64,000 bases of DNA from Halovenus rubra (GCF_026586665.1 NZ_JAODIY010000011.1:122533-186532), one strand, 5' to 3'; shown: positions 53,321-63,053, counted from the first letter of the stretch. The notes: generated by a model from the letters alone, not told the origin. Made by a program: numbers and translations.

Positions 53321-54749
53321 CCGATACCTCAAGACTTCGTAATGAGTGTGGGCTTTTCTTATAGACGTGATCTTGAGACTTCAGAGCAGTATCTTCACTT
53401 ATACCTGGAGTGGTGATTTTTTTTCGGTTGCGAGTGAAAGTTGGATTATTTATTTCAGCTTCTGCTTTCTTTTTTTGCCCCCTTTCTGCTCCGTACCAGC
53501 TAGGACCCACTGTTTTTCCCTTCGAATGTTCAAGCTCTACCTTGACTTGCCCGTTGTTAATTTGGTTAGGTCCTACAGGGATAGTCCCGTCATCCCGGAC
53601 ATCATACACTGTTCCATCCTCAGCAACAAACTCCACGTTATGTTCCTCTGGAGCAATAGCTATATTTTCGAGGTTTACATCACCGGGTGCCTCTAGAGCA
53701 ATCTCGGTTTTCATCTGCTCCCCATCAACATAGACATTAGCGTCAAGTTCGCTGAACATGAATGCACAGTCTATTTTTTTCGAGCAAACTTGCGCTCCGG
53801 CGAGTGATTCAACCGATGCCTCTTGACTGTCGGAGTCGTTGGCCGTCCGAGCAACGAATTCGTGTGTTCCTACATCACCAGACGTGGTTTTCCACCGAAA
53901 CTCAACGGTCTCCTCTGTCTCCGATGCTAGTGATACAACCGTACTGTTAACTGGAGTCCCATCGCGCATGAGCGAAACATTTTGTGTGGCGGCGCCGTCA
54001 CCGACATTTTCGATATTGGTGGTTACGGTAAGGGAGTCACCTGCCGGAACGGGCGTATCAATGTTGGTGATATCGACCGTGAAGTGTGGCTTGGGTTTGG
54101 TAACGCGGACGGTCATTCCGTCGCTGGCCTGATACCCTAACTCGTCGGCTACCGTCGCGTTGACCGGGTACACACCAGGCTCAGTGAACGTGAGTGTCGT
54201 CTCTTCATGTATCGACCGCGACCCAGAGAATGATGCATCATCGTGGTGCGCGCCATCATGTCGCCACAACAGCGACGAGAGTGGTTCTTCGGTCGCCGTC
54301 GCTTCTGCGGTGTACGTCGCTGTCTCGCCGACGACCACCTCCGATGGACCGCTGACCGACAGTTCTGGAGGCTTGTAGGCCTCGACCTCAACGTGGAGTG
54401 TGTCAGAGTCTGTCTGGTTTGTATTGTCAGTTACTGAAACTGTTACCTCGTACGTACCGGTTGTGTTGGCTACAAATGAGGTTGTGATACATGTCGAGCA
54501 CTTTGGCTGGAGTGTCTTACCAGCGGGCGTCTCAATACGCCACTTATACTCAGTGATACGTCCGTCGGGCGCAGTCGAACCGCCCGCATCTAAGTAGACT
54601 GTGCTCCCCTCTGTTGTTGTCTGGTCGAGACCAGCATCAGCGAGGGGCCTACTTTCGGCTACGCTACTGACAGCGCCGACCCCACCGGCGAGGATGGTTC
54701 CCAATCCAACTACAACAACAAGAATCCCAATTCCTGCTTTTGTCCACAT
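53292..54749 (-). CDS. Secreted PKD / CARDB-domain protein
   Basis: 485 residues. An N-terminal signal or anchor segment (GILVVVVGLGTILAGGVGAV) is followed by a PKD domain (about 35-125, ADAGLDQTTTEGSTVYLDAGGST), a second Ig-like domain (about 130-215) and a CARDB-like domain (about 220-325, DITNIDTPVPAGDSLTVTTNIENVGDG). Such proteins are cell-surface adhesion or structural modules in haloarchaea. The last ~60 residues are unusual, being rich in Lys/Arg/Ser in contrast to the acidic body. A TATA-like TTATATG near 54777-54784 precedes the ATG. Confidence 0.78.
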   Translation of the reverse strand: MWTKAGIGILVVVVGLGTILAGGVGAVSSVAESRPLADAGLDQTTTEGSTVYLDAGGSTAPDGRITEYKWRIETPAGKTLQPKCSTCITTSFVANTTGTYEVTVSVTDNTNQTDSDTLHVEVEAYKPPELSVSGPSEVVVGETATYTAEATATEEPLSSLLWRHDGAHHDDASFSGSRSIHEETTLTFTEPGVYPVNATVADELGYQASDGMTVRVTKPKPHFTVDITNIDTPVPAGDSLTVTTNIENVGDGAATQNVSLMRDGTPVNSTVVSLASETEETVEFRWKTTSGDVGTHEFVARTANDSDSQEASVESLAGAQVCSKKIDCAFMFSELDANVYVDGEQMKTEIALEAPGDVNLENIAIAPEEHNVEFVAEDGTVYDVRDDGTIPVGPNQINNGQVKVELEHSKGKTVGPSWYGAERGQKKKAEAEINNPTFTRNRKKITTPGISEDTALKSQDHVYKKSPHSLRSLEVSVNRSSGRAY

Positions 54750-54846
54750 CTTACCACCGAGTTGTCACGTCATAGCATATAAAACACAGGATATATTCAT
54801 AAAATAATACCAAGACACAGGTTTCTCGGCGGTATCGAATGCGCGT

Positions 54847-54855
54847 TATTTATAC
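54847..54855 (+). promoter_or_regulatory. TATA element of the TPP-enzyme gene
   Basis: TATTTATAC lies about 27 nt before the ATG at 54879, predicting a leaderless transcript. Confidence 0.55.
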
Positions 54856-54878
54856 TTGCTTCCAAAGAGACAGTATAT

Positions 54879-56522
54879 ATGAAGGTCGGTCGAGCGGTCA
54901 TCGAGCAACTTGCGACGAATGGTATCGAAACACTGTTTGGAATCCCAGGGAAGCAAACCCTACCACTAAATGAGGCAATCGGTAATCGGGAGGATATTGA
55001 TTTCATCGTCGCGCGCCACGAGACGGCAGTTTCCCATGCTGCATGGGGCTACGCAGAAACGAGTGGCAGGCCCGCTGCTACAGTCGTCATTCCCGGGCCT
55101 GGAGATATGAACGCAATGAACGGATTAAAAAACGCACTCAACGACTGTACACCACTCATCCATATCGCTGTCGAGACAAGCCCTGAAATCCGTGGCGGTG
55201 ACGGCATCCACGAAACACCACCTGATACCTACGATAACGTCGTCAAAGAAAACATAGTCGTCGATAGCCCCGAAAGCACGCTTGTCAATCTACAGGAAGC
55301 TATCGACACCGCGATGACAGCCCCAAAGGGTCCGGTCCGCGTCGGCATTCCGAAAAACTTCCTTAAACAAGACCGGAAACTCTCTCAGCCAGCAACGTAC
55401 TCCAGAGAGCATATTACAGATGTGCCGATGGAGGATATCACTGATGGGGCAGAGGTCTTGGCGACGAGTGATGAGCCAGTAATCCTTGCCGGCGGTGGTG
55501 TCCGAGCGTCCGGGGCAAGCGACCAAGTGCTGACTATCGCCGAAACATTAAATGCGCCCATCGTAACGACCTACAAGGGTAAGGGTGCAGTCCCTGATGC
55601 TGACGACCGAGTTGCCGGTGCGCTCTCCGGTAGTGCCAGTCCAGAGTTGCTTGACTGTCTCGCCAACGCTGACACGCTCCTCGCTGTCGGAACGGACTTC
55701 GACGCCGTTGGCACGCGCGCGTGGTCGATCGATATGCCCGCTGATATCATCCATGTGACCCTCTCGCCTGACGACCTCGGGACAGGTTACGACCCAACGG
55801 TTGGAATTATCGCTGACGCTGCTGACACGCTCGAAGCGCTCGAAGAGCAGCTTTCAGGCCGGGACATCCCTGACGCAAGCGGTGTCGAGCGAGCACAAGC
55901 TGTGCGTACAGGAACTGAAGAACGTATCGAGCCACTGCTTGATGACGAGCCACCATTGACCTCTGTTCGAGCACTCCGGGCCATTCGTGACGAGTTACCT
56001 GACGAGACAGTGGTCGCCGCTGACGCCGGCGGGTTCCGTGTATGGGGCCTCAACGTCTTCGAGGCAGCAGGTCCCCGTTCGTACGTTAACCCCGGCTCGT
56101 GGGCAACGATGGGGACCGGTCTTCCCTCAGGTCTCGGCGCGCAACTCGCCAATCCTGACGACGATGTGGTTGTCCTGACTGGTGATGGTGGGCTGATGAT
56201 GTGCCTTCATGAACTACATACTGCTGCCGCCGAAAAAATTCCCGTGACGATTGTCGTGTTCAATAACAGCGATTACGCCATTATCAGCGAGGAGGCGGGT
56301 CGGTCATTCGATCTCCCTAAAGAAGCCTACAGCTGGGCCGACGCACCACTTGATTTTGCGACGATTGCTGACGGTATGGGACTGGAAACGATCCAAGCGA
56401 GTCGGCCAGCCGAGATATCGGACGCGCTTGCAGACGCGCTTGCTACCGATGCCCCAACGCTCATCGAAGTTCCGACAGACCCAACGGAGCCACAAGCAGG
56501 TACCTGGATGTCCCAGGAGTAA
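54879..56522 (+). CDS. Thiamine-pyrophosphate enzyme (acetolactate synthase-like)
   Basis: 547 residues with the three-domain POX/ALS layout. The N-terminal pyrimidine domain contains ARHETAVSHAAWGYAE with the catalytic Glu (about residue 49). The central domain has PVILAGGGVRASG, and the C-terminal domain has the TPP motif LTGDGGLMMCLHELHTAAAEKIPVTIVVFNN. The reaction could be acetolactate synthesis, benzoylformate or oxalyl decarboxylation. It is not next to an ilvN/ilvC, so biosynthetic ALS is less likely than a catabolic relative. Confidence 0.87.
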   Translation: MKVGRAVIEQLATNGIETLFGIPGKQTLPLNEAIGNREDIDFIVARHETAVSHAAWGYAETSGRPAATVVIPGPGDMNAMNGLKNALNDCTPLIHIAVETSPEIRGGDGIHETPPDTYDNVVKENIVVDSPESTLVNLQEAIDTAMTAPKGPVRVGIPKNFLKQDRKLSQPATYSREHITDVPMEDITDGAEVLATSDEPVILAGGGVRASGASDQVLTIAETLNAPIVTTYKGKGAVPDADDRVAGALSGSASPELLDCLANADTLLAVGTDFDAVGTRAWSIDMPADIIHVTLSPDDLGTGYDPTVGIIADAADTLEALEEQLSGRDIPDASGVERAQAVRTGTEERIEPLLDDEPPLTSVRALRAIRDELPDETVVAADAGGFRVWGLNVFEAAGPRSYVNPGSWATMGTGLPSGLGAQLANPDDDVVVLTGDGGLMMCLHELHTAAAEKIPVTIVVFNNSDYAIISEEAGRSFDLPKEAYSWADAPLDFATIADGMGLETIQASRPAEISDALADALATDAPTLIEVPTDPTEPQAGTWMSQE

Positions 56523-56524
56523 GC

Positions 56525-57457
56525 TCACAACGGAAGACGCGAGCGAACCCACCCAATGATACCGTCGCTATCTGCCGTTTCAGATTTTTCGGGTTCGCTA
56601 TCTACTTCGATCCAATTGAATTCAGCTGGTGAGTCAATTTCCTCACGGACGTCTTCAAGAATGTAGTCCGACCGGTTTGCAGGGAGTGCAGGCTTTTCGT
56701 CATCGCTTTGCTGTGGACTCGTTTCCTCCGCCGACGCGAACGGAACATGCTCGTTAGTTGCGGTTGTCTCTGCCGTTTCATCAGCGTCATTCTCGGATTC
56801 TGTCGAGAGTGTTTCCCACTGCACAGTTTCGTCTGTGTCAGTACTGTCGTCGGTCGGAGCTTCTGTAGACGACGTTCGTTCCGTGTCGGCTCCGGTTGTT
56901 GAGTGAGACTGGTCGGCAGTTTGTTCACTGTGTTGTGTTTCTTGAATTGATCTGCCAACGGCAGATGCCTCTTGTGTCTCCGGCGGTGCGTTGGCTGTAT
57001 TCTCGGTCGTCATCACCGATGTCGTCTCGTCGTCAGTCGACGCTCTCTCAGTGCCGTCATTGGTCCGTTCGATATCTGGGTCGATACTAGTGACTGTTTC
57101 GACAGTATTTCCATCTTGCTTTGCCACGATAGTTGCGTAGCTAATAAAGTCGACAAGAGATGAGATATCCACACGCTTGATTCCGTATACTGTTTCAATT
57201 TGCTCCCTTCCGCCGATTTCGGTACTAAAATGAAGGCGTGAGTCCTCAAACACCCAACCATCAGCCAAGTAATTCGAGGTGAAACTGAGGTGGGTTGTTG
57301 TGAGCGCGTCAGGGACAGTTTGCTGGTAATCGACGGTAATCGCTTCCTCCCGGAGGTTTTTCATGATAAGCTTGACCGCGACATAGGACTCCCGACGGTA
57401 GAGTGTTATTTGACAGGCAAGCGTGTCCCCGCCGTTTGGTCGTGTCTGTTCTGTCAT
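56525..57457 (-). CDS. Module protein 3: N-terminal beta domain with disordered acidic tail
   Basis: 310 residues. Residues ~1-125 are a beta-rich domain with the pattern VKLIMKNLREEAITVDY, PDALTTTHLSF, DGWVFEDSRLHFSTEI and IETVYGIKRVD. This pattern is shared in spacing and residue type with the N-terminus of the protein at 57491-58852, so the two are probably paralogous. The remainder is a Thr/Ser/Glu/Asp-rich disordered region ending in short hydrophobic-acidic motifs (DYILEDVREEIDSPAEFNWIEVD and GWVRSRLPL). No function is recognised. It is the last gene of a leftward three-gene unit. Confidence 0.7.
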   Translation of the reverse strand: MTEQTRPNGGDTLACQITLYRRESYVAVKLIMKNLREEAITVDYQQTVPDALTTTHLSFTSNYLADGWVFEDSRLHFSTEIGGREQIETVYGIKRVDISSLVDFISYATIVAKQDGNTVETVTSIDPDIERTNDGTERASTDDETTSVMTTENTANAPPETQEASAVGRSIQETQHSEQTADQSHSTTGADTERTSSTEAPTDDSTDTDETVQWETLSTESENDADETAETTATNEHVPFASAEETSPQQSDDEKPALPANRSDYILEDVREEIDSPAEFNWIEVDSEPEKSETADSDGIIGWVRSRLPL

Positions 57458-57490
57458 CGCTCAGTTGTACTGTCACTCGTAACGCGGTCC

Positions 57491-58852
57491 TCAGTCATCC
57501 GTGAACATTTTCAACGCACCTGTTACTTTTTCCCGCCAGCTCTGTAGCGTGCTGACCTCGGCTTCTAGGTCGTCGACAGTCTCTTCCATTGCGGTCACGT
57601 CCTCACTCACGTCGTCGACTTCTTGTTCGACGGAACCCAGACGCGGTTCGACCGTTTCCTGCCACTCTGTGTTCGTTTCGACATCGTCACTGAGCGTCCC
57701 AACCTCTGATTCGACGCGGTCAAGTCGGTCTTGGAACTCCCCGAATACTTCCGCAGGTGCCCCGTGTTGTTCGAGCACAGCCTCCATCGAGGCGCTGAAC
57801 GCTTCGATATCGCTCATCCGAGACTGGAGGTTTGCAATCCGCGCATCATGGGCACCGCTACCGCCACTGGTTGCAGGGTCGACAGTGCCGAGCTGGCGGC
57901 GCTGTTGCTCCGAGAGCTCGCCCTCGTCGAGACGTGTGCGTAGCTCCGCAACCAGTTCGTCTGTCGAAACCGACGATACATCAGTCTCGTCTTGCTCGTG
58001 TGCAGTCATCTCTGCATTGTCTGAGTCTTGTGTTGTCATATTATCATCCTCATATGACGATGCCGTCATTTCAGTGGTTGTATCACGCTCATCCCCAGAC
58101 GACTGGGGTTCGACTGTCTCATCAACCAAGCTTTCGTCAAGTGTCGATGTCAGGTCTGTTGTATCGTCGTCAGTCGGTTCAGACTCCTCGTGGTTGCCAG
58201 ACCCAGTCTCAGTTTCGGAGTCAGAGTCAACAGAATCACTAACGTCCTCAGCATCAATGAGTGGGTCAGCTGTCTCATTTGACAGTTCATCTTCCGGGTC
58301 AACGAGAATATCATCCGGGTTAGTACCAATCTCTGCCGTTTCCGCCTCTTTGTTTTCTTGATCGTGTGTCGACTCAAATCCGCTCGCAGACAGTGCATCA
58401 GACGTATCTGATGGCTCGCTAGCATCACTCACCTGTTCTTCTGGCGGCGAGTCGTCGGTTTCGGCGTTGGTTGGCAGGGAGTCAACCGGCGTGACGGCAG
58501 TGATTTCACAACCTTCGAGAGTTTGTGTCGCAGTGGCTTCATCGCCATTCTGTATCAAATAGAGCGTCGTGAGCGTCGTATCGGGGTCGATTTCAGCTTC
58601 GAAGGTCAGATAATCTTCACCGATGGTCCAGGACTCAGCTTCGAAGTCGGGATGGAATCCAATACGGTCAGCGTCAACATTCGGGAGTCGGAGTTGGACA
58701 CTTGTCCGCTCGGGCCGCATCGAGACAAGCTTTAGAACTACCGCAGGTGACTCAAATTCATCTTCGGTGTAGAGCTGGTACACAGTGATTCCGTCGGCTG
58801 ATACGGTCGCGTCCCGATCATACGAACGCTCTCCCATACCGTATACTGTCAC
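57491..58852 (-). CDS. Module protein 2: beta domain, acidic linker and C-terminal coiled coil
   Basis: 453 residues. The N-terminal domain (about 1-115, VVLKLVSMRPERTSVQLRLPNVDADRIGF, ESWTIGEDYLTFEAEI, TLYLIQNGDE) matches the pattern of the gene product at 56525-57457. A long acidic, Ser/Thr-rich linker (about 125-290) follows. The C-terminal ~150 residues are predicted coiled coil (heptads in VEQEVDDVSEDVTAMEETVDDLEAEVSTLQSW). It probably forms dimers or higher assemblies. No catalytic motif is seen. The function is unknown. Confidence 0.72.
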   Translation of the reverse strand: MTVYGMGERSYDRDATVSADGITVYQLYTEDEFESPAVVLKLVSMRPERTSVQLRLPNVDADRIGFHPDFEAESWTIGEDYLTFEAEIDPDTTLTTLYLIQNGDEATATQTLEGCEITAVTPVDSLPTNAETDDSPPEEQVSDASEPSDTSDALSASGFESTHDQENKEAETAEIGTNPDDILVDPEDELSNETADPLIDAEDVSDSVDSDSETETGSGNHEESEPTDDDTTDLTSTLDESLVDETVEPQSSGDERDTTTEMTASSYEDDNMTTQDSDNAEMTAHEQDETDVSSVSTDELVAELRTRLDEGELSEQQRRQLGTVDPATSGGSGAHDARIANLQSRMSDIEAFSASMEAVLEQHGAPAEVFGEFQDRLDRVESEVGTLSDDVETNTEWQETVEPRLGSVEQEVDDVSEDVTAMEETVDDLEAEVSTLQSWREKVTGALKMFTDD

Positions 58853-58918
58853 TCTACTGGGTCAAAATGGTGGCGGTGTACTGCTGATATCGTCATCTCT
58901 CGGCTCCGTAAGCGTCGG

Positions 58919-59968
58919 TTATGCGTGCGAGACCTGTTCGATTTGAATCCTGTGTCCGCCTTCACGTTTCGAGACACCAAGGGTCCAACCACAGTTAGCA
59001 ACCTGTTGTTGGATCGTCTCCAACTCAGCACGTTGTTGGGACGTAACCAGCGCATCCTTCGTTTGGCTTGTTGGTTCGTTACCGAGGAGAGAGGCCGTAC
59101 AGTCAAGGTAGATTCCGTTTTCGGTGGTTCCAACCCGAACGACCTGTCGTCTCGCTGTCTCCCGCTGTGGAGTGTATCCTCCGTCGTTTTCCAGGGTAAT
59201 GTCGCTTTCAGGGTTTCTGTCCTGTGCACGGAGTGCAATTGCCTTGCTTGTAAACACTTGGTTTGTACGCTGACCGGTTTCAGTGTGGCTGCCAACGACT
59301 GCTTGGATGAGATTCTGGAGTGTTGACTCAAGTTGTTCCCCGTCGGTTCGGAGTCGTCGCGAGTCGATAATCTCCAACACAACCGACTGCGTTTCAACTG
59401 CTTCCCACGAAGATTCGACAACGCTAGCGAGCGATGTCGCCGACGAGTCCGTAGATTGGACCTCAGTCTGTCGCTGTGTCCCGCCTTCCATACTGCTATC
59501 TGAATGCTGAGTCGTACCCACTGAGGCAGTCTGTGATTGGCTTTTTGTTTTGTGTGACGAGGTGGTCGTATCTGTCTCCTGTGAGGCAGACCGTGACGTT
59601 GGTGTTGACGACGGTGTCGTTTCAGCTGCAGTATCACCAGTTGACTCAGTTGTCTCCGCAGACGACGAATCCTCAGTAGCGGTCGAAATTTCTTGTTTGA
59701 CCGTCTCTAACTGGTTCTGTGTCTGCTCGAACTGACGGCGATACGACGTTGTCTTTTTTTGTTGCTGTTCGACCTGTTGTTCAAGCGCTTTCTGCTGGGT
59801 TTGTAACCGAGTGATATGCCGATAGAGGACAACCACGACACCCACTGTGACCAGCCCAAAAGTTCCGATACCAGCTCCAGCCAGTGGCGTCAGTAATATT
59901 CCAGACGCTACAGCCACGACGAAAGCAACATTTAGCCCGCCAACAGCTATCAGTGTCTCGCGGTTCAT
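58919..59968 (-). CDS. Module protein 1: membrane-anchored coiled-coil protein
   Basis: 349 residues. Two hydrophobic segments at the N-terminus (LIAVGGLNVAFVVAVASGILL and IGTFGLVTVGVVVVLY) are followed by a coiled coil (TRLQTQQKALEQQVEQQQKK and QTQNQLETVKQEI, about 55-95). A Ser/Thr-rich linker (95-185) leads to a folded C-terminal domain (about 185-349, SVVLEIIDSRRLRTDGEQLESTL and NCGWTLGVSKREGGHRIQIEQV). It appears to be the membrane-anchored first gene of the unit that continues with the two paired-domain proteins. No known family was recognised. Confidence 0.72.
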   Translation of the reverse strand: MNRETLIAVGGLNVAFVVAVASGILLTPLAGAGIGTFGLVTVGVVVVLYRHITRLQTQQKALEQQVEQQQKKTTSYRRQFEQTQNQLETVKQEISTATEDSSSAETTESTGDTAAETTPSSTPTSRSASQETDTTTSSHKTKSQSQTASVGTTQHSDSSMEGGTQRQTEVQSTDSSATSLASVVESSWEAVETQSVVLEIIDSRRLRTDGEQLESTLQNLIQAVVGSHTETGQRTNQVFTSKAIALRAQDRNPESDITLENDGGYTPQRETARRQVVRVGTTENGIYLDCTASLLGNEPTSQTKDALVTSQQRAELETIQQQVANCGWTLGVSKREGGHRIQIEQVSHA

Positions 59969-60068
59969 TGTAAGCTCTTACAGCATTATTGATACCCTAC
60001 CACATCAAATACCTAGTCTTTTTGTCATACGTGCGTCAGACACCTCTTATCTTAGTAGCACGACAGAG

Positions 60069-60695
60069 TCAGCAATCGCCAGCAATTTCATCGTCGAATC
60101 TATCCAGAAACGACTCCACGAATGCACTTCGGTCGTCGGCAAGTTCCCGGCCAATATCGGTGTACATCCGGCTGGGGAGGTCAAGGATTTTCTTATAGAA
60201 GTGATTGTACTGGTCAGCACCCGCTGTGGTTTCGTCGGCAGATACTGGCACTGTTGGGTCGTATATTGTCTCACCACGCTCACCCCCGTAGCTGAAACAG
60301 CGGGCGACACCGATAGCACCGAGCGCGTCAAGATTATCAGCGTCACAGAGAATTTTAGCCTCCAGTGTCTCGGGTTCCAGCGCGTTTGAGTAGCGGTGCA
60401 CCCGAATCGCGTGACAGACCGCATCGATATGTTCATCATCGACAGGACGGTTTGTGAGGAGGTCCCGCGCTTCCTGAGCGCCCCACATGGCGTGGTCGTC
60501 AATATCTCCGCGGTCCTCACGCGCTCTGCCAATGTCGTGCAACAAAACCGCATGGCGGACGACTGATTCGTCGGCCTCGTAGTGGTCGAGAAGAGTTTCA
60601 GCAAGGTTTTCGACGCGCTGGACGTGGTGCCAGTCGTGTGCTGGGTTCATTTCTGCGGTAAAATACGACCGAGCAACGGTGCGAATATCGTCCAT
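60069..60695 (-). CDS. HD-domain phosphohydrolase
   Basis: 208 residues. The HD signature reads HDWHHVQRVENLAETLL (His near residue 19-23), then VLLHDIGRAREDR with the His-Asp pair, and HAIRVHRYSN plus LCDADNLDALGAIGVAR supplying the further metal ligands. It belongs to the small YfbR/YedJ-like hydrolases acting on phosphate esters of nucleotides or unknown substrates. It is next to, and on the same strand as, the helicase gene, 44 nt after its start region is separated by the helicase stop, but no link is proven. Confidence 0.87.
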   Translation of the reverse strand: MDDIRTVARSYFTAEMNPAHDWHHVQRVENLAETLLDHYEADESVVRHAVLLHDIGRAREDRGDIDDHAMWGAQEARDLLTNRPVDDEHIDAVCHAIRVHRYSNALEPETLEAKILCDADNLDALGAIGVARCFSYGGERGETIYDPTVPVSADETTAGADQYNHFYKKILDLPSRMYTDIGRELADDRSAFVESFLDRFDDEIAGDC

Positions 60696-60739
60696 GGCTG
60701 TGCGGATTTCCCCCCGCTCAATAACGGTTGCGGTGCCGA

Positions 60740-63031
60740 TCAGGGTCGTGGGGGCTCGCCGTCGTAGGCGTTCATGTCGCCATAGAAGTTCAATAATCCG
60801 AACTTGAGTTTCGAGGGGTCGACATCAATCATCTCTTTGCGCTCCTCTGTGGGGAACGTTCCGCGGACAGCATACTCTGGCATTTCAATTTCGGCCCGCT
60901 CGGTGTACCGTGCGTCAAGTAGGATTCTCGCACCAAAATCGTCTGGGGAACGGACAACCCGCCCAAGTGCCTGTCGCGTTTTGCGGACGGTAGGAATCTC
61001 GACAGCGTACCGCCAACCGGCATCGTCGCCAGAATTGGTTGGATCGTCGTTCCCGAACTCTGTCTTGTAGGCCTGCTGGACCGCATCCATCCGGTTGTCC
61101 AAGTGGGGGTACGGGACACCGACAACCACGACAGTCCGTGCGTCATCCCCGTCATAGCTCACGCCTTCACCGAGTGTGCCCCATAGTGAGGTGAACAGGA
61201 GGCCGTCGTCGTCGCTAGCGAACTGCTCTCGAAGGTCGTTGGCCGCCGTCCCAGGCTCGTCGAGATAGGTCGTACCAGTTGTAATGCGGTCATGATACCG
61301 CTCAGCTTCGCCGTAGCTCGGAAAGAACGCAAGCGTGTTTCCAGGTGTCATCCGGGCTGTGTCTTCGAGGACAGTTGTAACGGTCTCCTGTACATCTCGG
61401 TCGCCACGGTTACTGGAAAACAGTGCGGGACCGTCGACCGCATAGGTCCGTCGACGGTCGTCGGGGAACTGTGCCCCGTAGGCCATCGTTTTCGGTTCTT
61501 CTAGTCCCAGTACGTCTTCGGTCACGTCGAACGGCCGCAAGGTTGCACTCATCAGGACGCCTGCATGGAGGTCATCGAACAGCGATTGTGTCACCTGCTC
61601 GGGGATGCAAGTGTACAGTTCTACGCGCCCGTAGATATCACCTTGCGTGTCGTTGATTCGCTCATCAATATCACCAGACTCACCGCGTTGTTCGCGGCGG
61701 ACACTCGCGACCGGATACATACCACTGTCATCGCTCTCATCGAGCCACGATTTGAGGAAGGTAGCGGCCTGGAGCGTCTGGCACTCCTTGCGGACGCTCG
61801 TTTCACCGTTCTTGTAGGCCTCGTTGTACTGGCTGTCGAGTTCGCGGCCGAGTTCAACCGCCTCTTCGAGTTCCTGCTCGTAGCCCGGCCCGGAGTACGA
61901 CTGGAGGAACGCAAGCGTCAGGTCGTCACGTCGGCCCTCGTTCGCGATGGAGAGGTCCGTCCAGTGTTCATCGACCTGCTCGGGACCCGGAATATCGGTG
62001 TCGTAGGACCCTTTGTTCAGATGGTCATCGTAGGTTTCTCGAAGCGCTCGCAGGAACGTCGAGATAATGTTGTATGCGCTATCGGAGCGCCGGTCATCAG
62101 TACCGTCTCCAGGGCCATCCCCGCTTGACGTTTCCGAGACGCGATGGGTCTCGCCATCTAGCTCGTCGAGCGCGCTCTCGATGGTGTTCTCGGTGACTGT
62201 CCGCCGGGCGTGGTCGCGGGCAGCATCTTCGACGTTGTGGGCCTCGTCGAAGATAGCGATAACATCCTCAGGGTCCCGACCCAGCCACCGGAAGAACTGC
62301 TCGCGTATCATCGGGTCAAGCAGATGGTGGTAGTTACAGACCACGAGGTCGACCCCTTCAACGCCCTCCTTGAGGAGTTCGTACCCACAGAAGCCCCGTT
62401 CGTGAGCGAACTCATAGATTTCGTCGGGCGTGCGCACGTCATCGTATAGCCATGCGAAGAAGTCGGTCGTGTCACCGGTCAAGTTCCGGTAGTAGTGGTC
62501 GCAGGTGGCACGATCCTCGAACTCCGCGAGGTCAGACTCGGCGGCGTCGAGTTCGTCCATGAGGGCCGAGCGGGCTTCGGTCGCTTCACTATCACCCTGC
62601 TGGCTCCGCTCGAGGAGGTCACGTTGTTTGCCTTCGAGTTCGGCAACCTCCTGTTCGGTGTCAACCAGTTCGCGCGTGGTGTCGCGCAGGGCCTGGCACT
62701 CCTCGTAGCCCACGTCGATGTGACACATCGAGTTTTTCCCCCGGAAGACGACCGCCCGCACGTCCTCGGTATCGGCGATGGCGCTGGCTTCACGGCGAAA
62801 CTGGCGCATCTGCTGGTGGACGTTCGTGGTGATGACGACCGTTTTGTCGGTTTCGCGGGCGTATTCGAGCGCCGGCGTCAGTGACGCCAGCGTCTTTCCC
62901 GTCCCTGTTGCCCCCTCAAAGAGCATATCTGTCCCGTCTTCGAGCGCGTCGTACACCTGGGCCATGGCCTCACGCTGGTGGTCGTAGGGAGCATCGTACG
63001 GGAAGTACCGTAGGTACGACGGATCTGGCAC
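60740..63031 (-). CDS. Rad3/XPD-family DNA helicase
   Basis: 763 residues from a GTG start at 63031, chosen because GTTTATATC (63062-63054) lies 26 nt upstream; the longer frame to 63226 would run through this promoter and the divergent gene. Motifs in order: Q-like PYDHQREAMAQVYDAL, Walker A EGATGTGKT (about 36-44), a four-Cys iron-sulfur region (CHIDVGYEEC, CDHYY and FCGYE), DEAH in AIFDEAHNVEDAARDHARR, and C-terminal motifs LGEGVSYDGD and RQALGRVVRSPDDFG. It is a 5'-3' DNA helicase of the XPD/DinG type, likely in repair. Confidence 0.92.
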   Translation of the reverse strand: MPDPSYLRYFPYDAPYDHQREAMAQVYDALEDGTDMLFEGATGTGKTLASLTPALEYARETDKTVVITTNVHQQMRQFRREASAIADTEDVRAVVFRGKNSMCHIDVGYEECQALRDTTRELVDTEQEVAELEGKQRDLLERSQQGDSEATEARSALMDELDAAESDLAEFEDRATCDHYYRNLTGDTTDFFAWLYDDVRTPDEIYEFAHERGFCGYELLKEGVEGVDLVVCNYHHLLDPMIREQFFRWLGRDPEDVIAIFDEAHNVEDAARDHARRTVTENTIESALDELDGETHRVSETSSGDGPGDGTDDRRSDSAYNIISTFLRALRETYDDHLNKGSYDTDIPGPEQVDEHWTDLSIANEGRRDDLTLAFLQSYSGPGYEQELEEAVELGRELDSQYNEAYKNGETSVRKECQTLQAATFLKSWLDESDDSGMYPVASVRREQRGESGDIDERINDTQGDIYGRVELYTCIPEQVTQSLFDDLHAGVLMSATLRPFDVTEDVLGLEEPKTMAYGAQFPDDRRRTYAVDGPALFSSNRGDRDVQETVTTVLEDTARMTPGNTLAFFPSYGEAERYHDRITTGTTYLDEPGTAANDLREQFASDDDGLLFTSLWGTLGEGVSYDGDDARTVVVVGVPYPHLDNRMDAVQQAYKTEFGNDDPTNSGDDAGWRYAVEIPTVRKTRQALGRVVRSPDDFGARILLDARYTERAEIEMPEYAVRGTFPTEERKEMIDVDPSKLKFGLLNFYGDMNAYDGEPPRP

Positions 63032-63053
63032 GGGCAGTGCTACGGTGTTCTGG

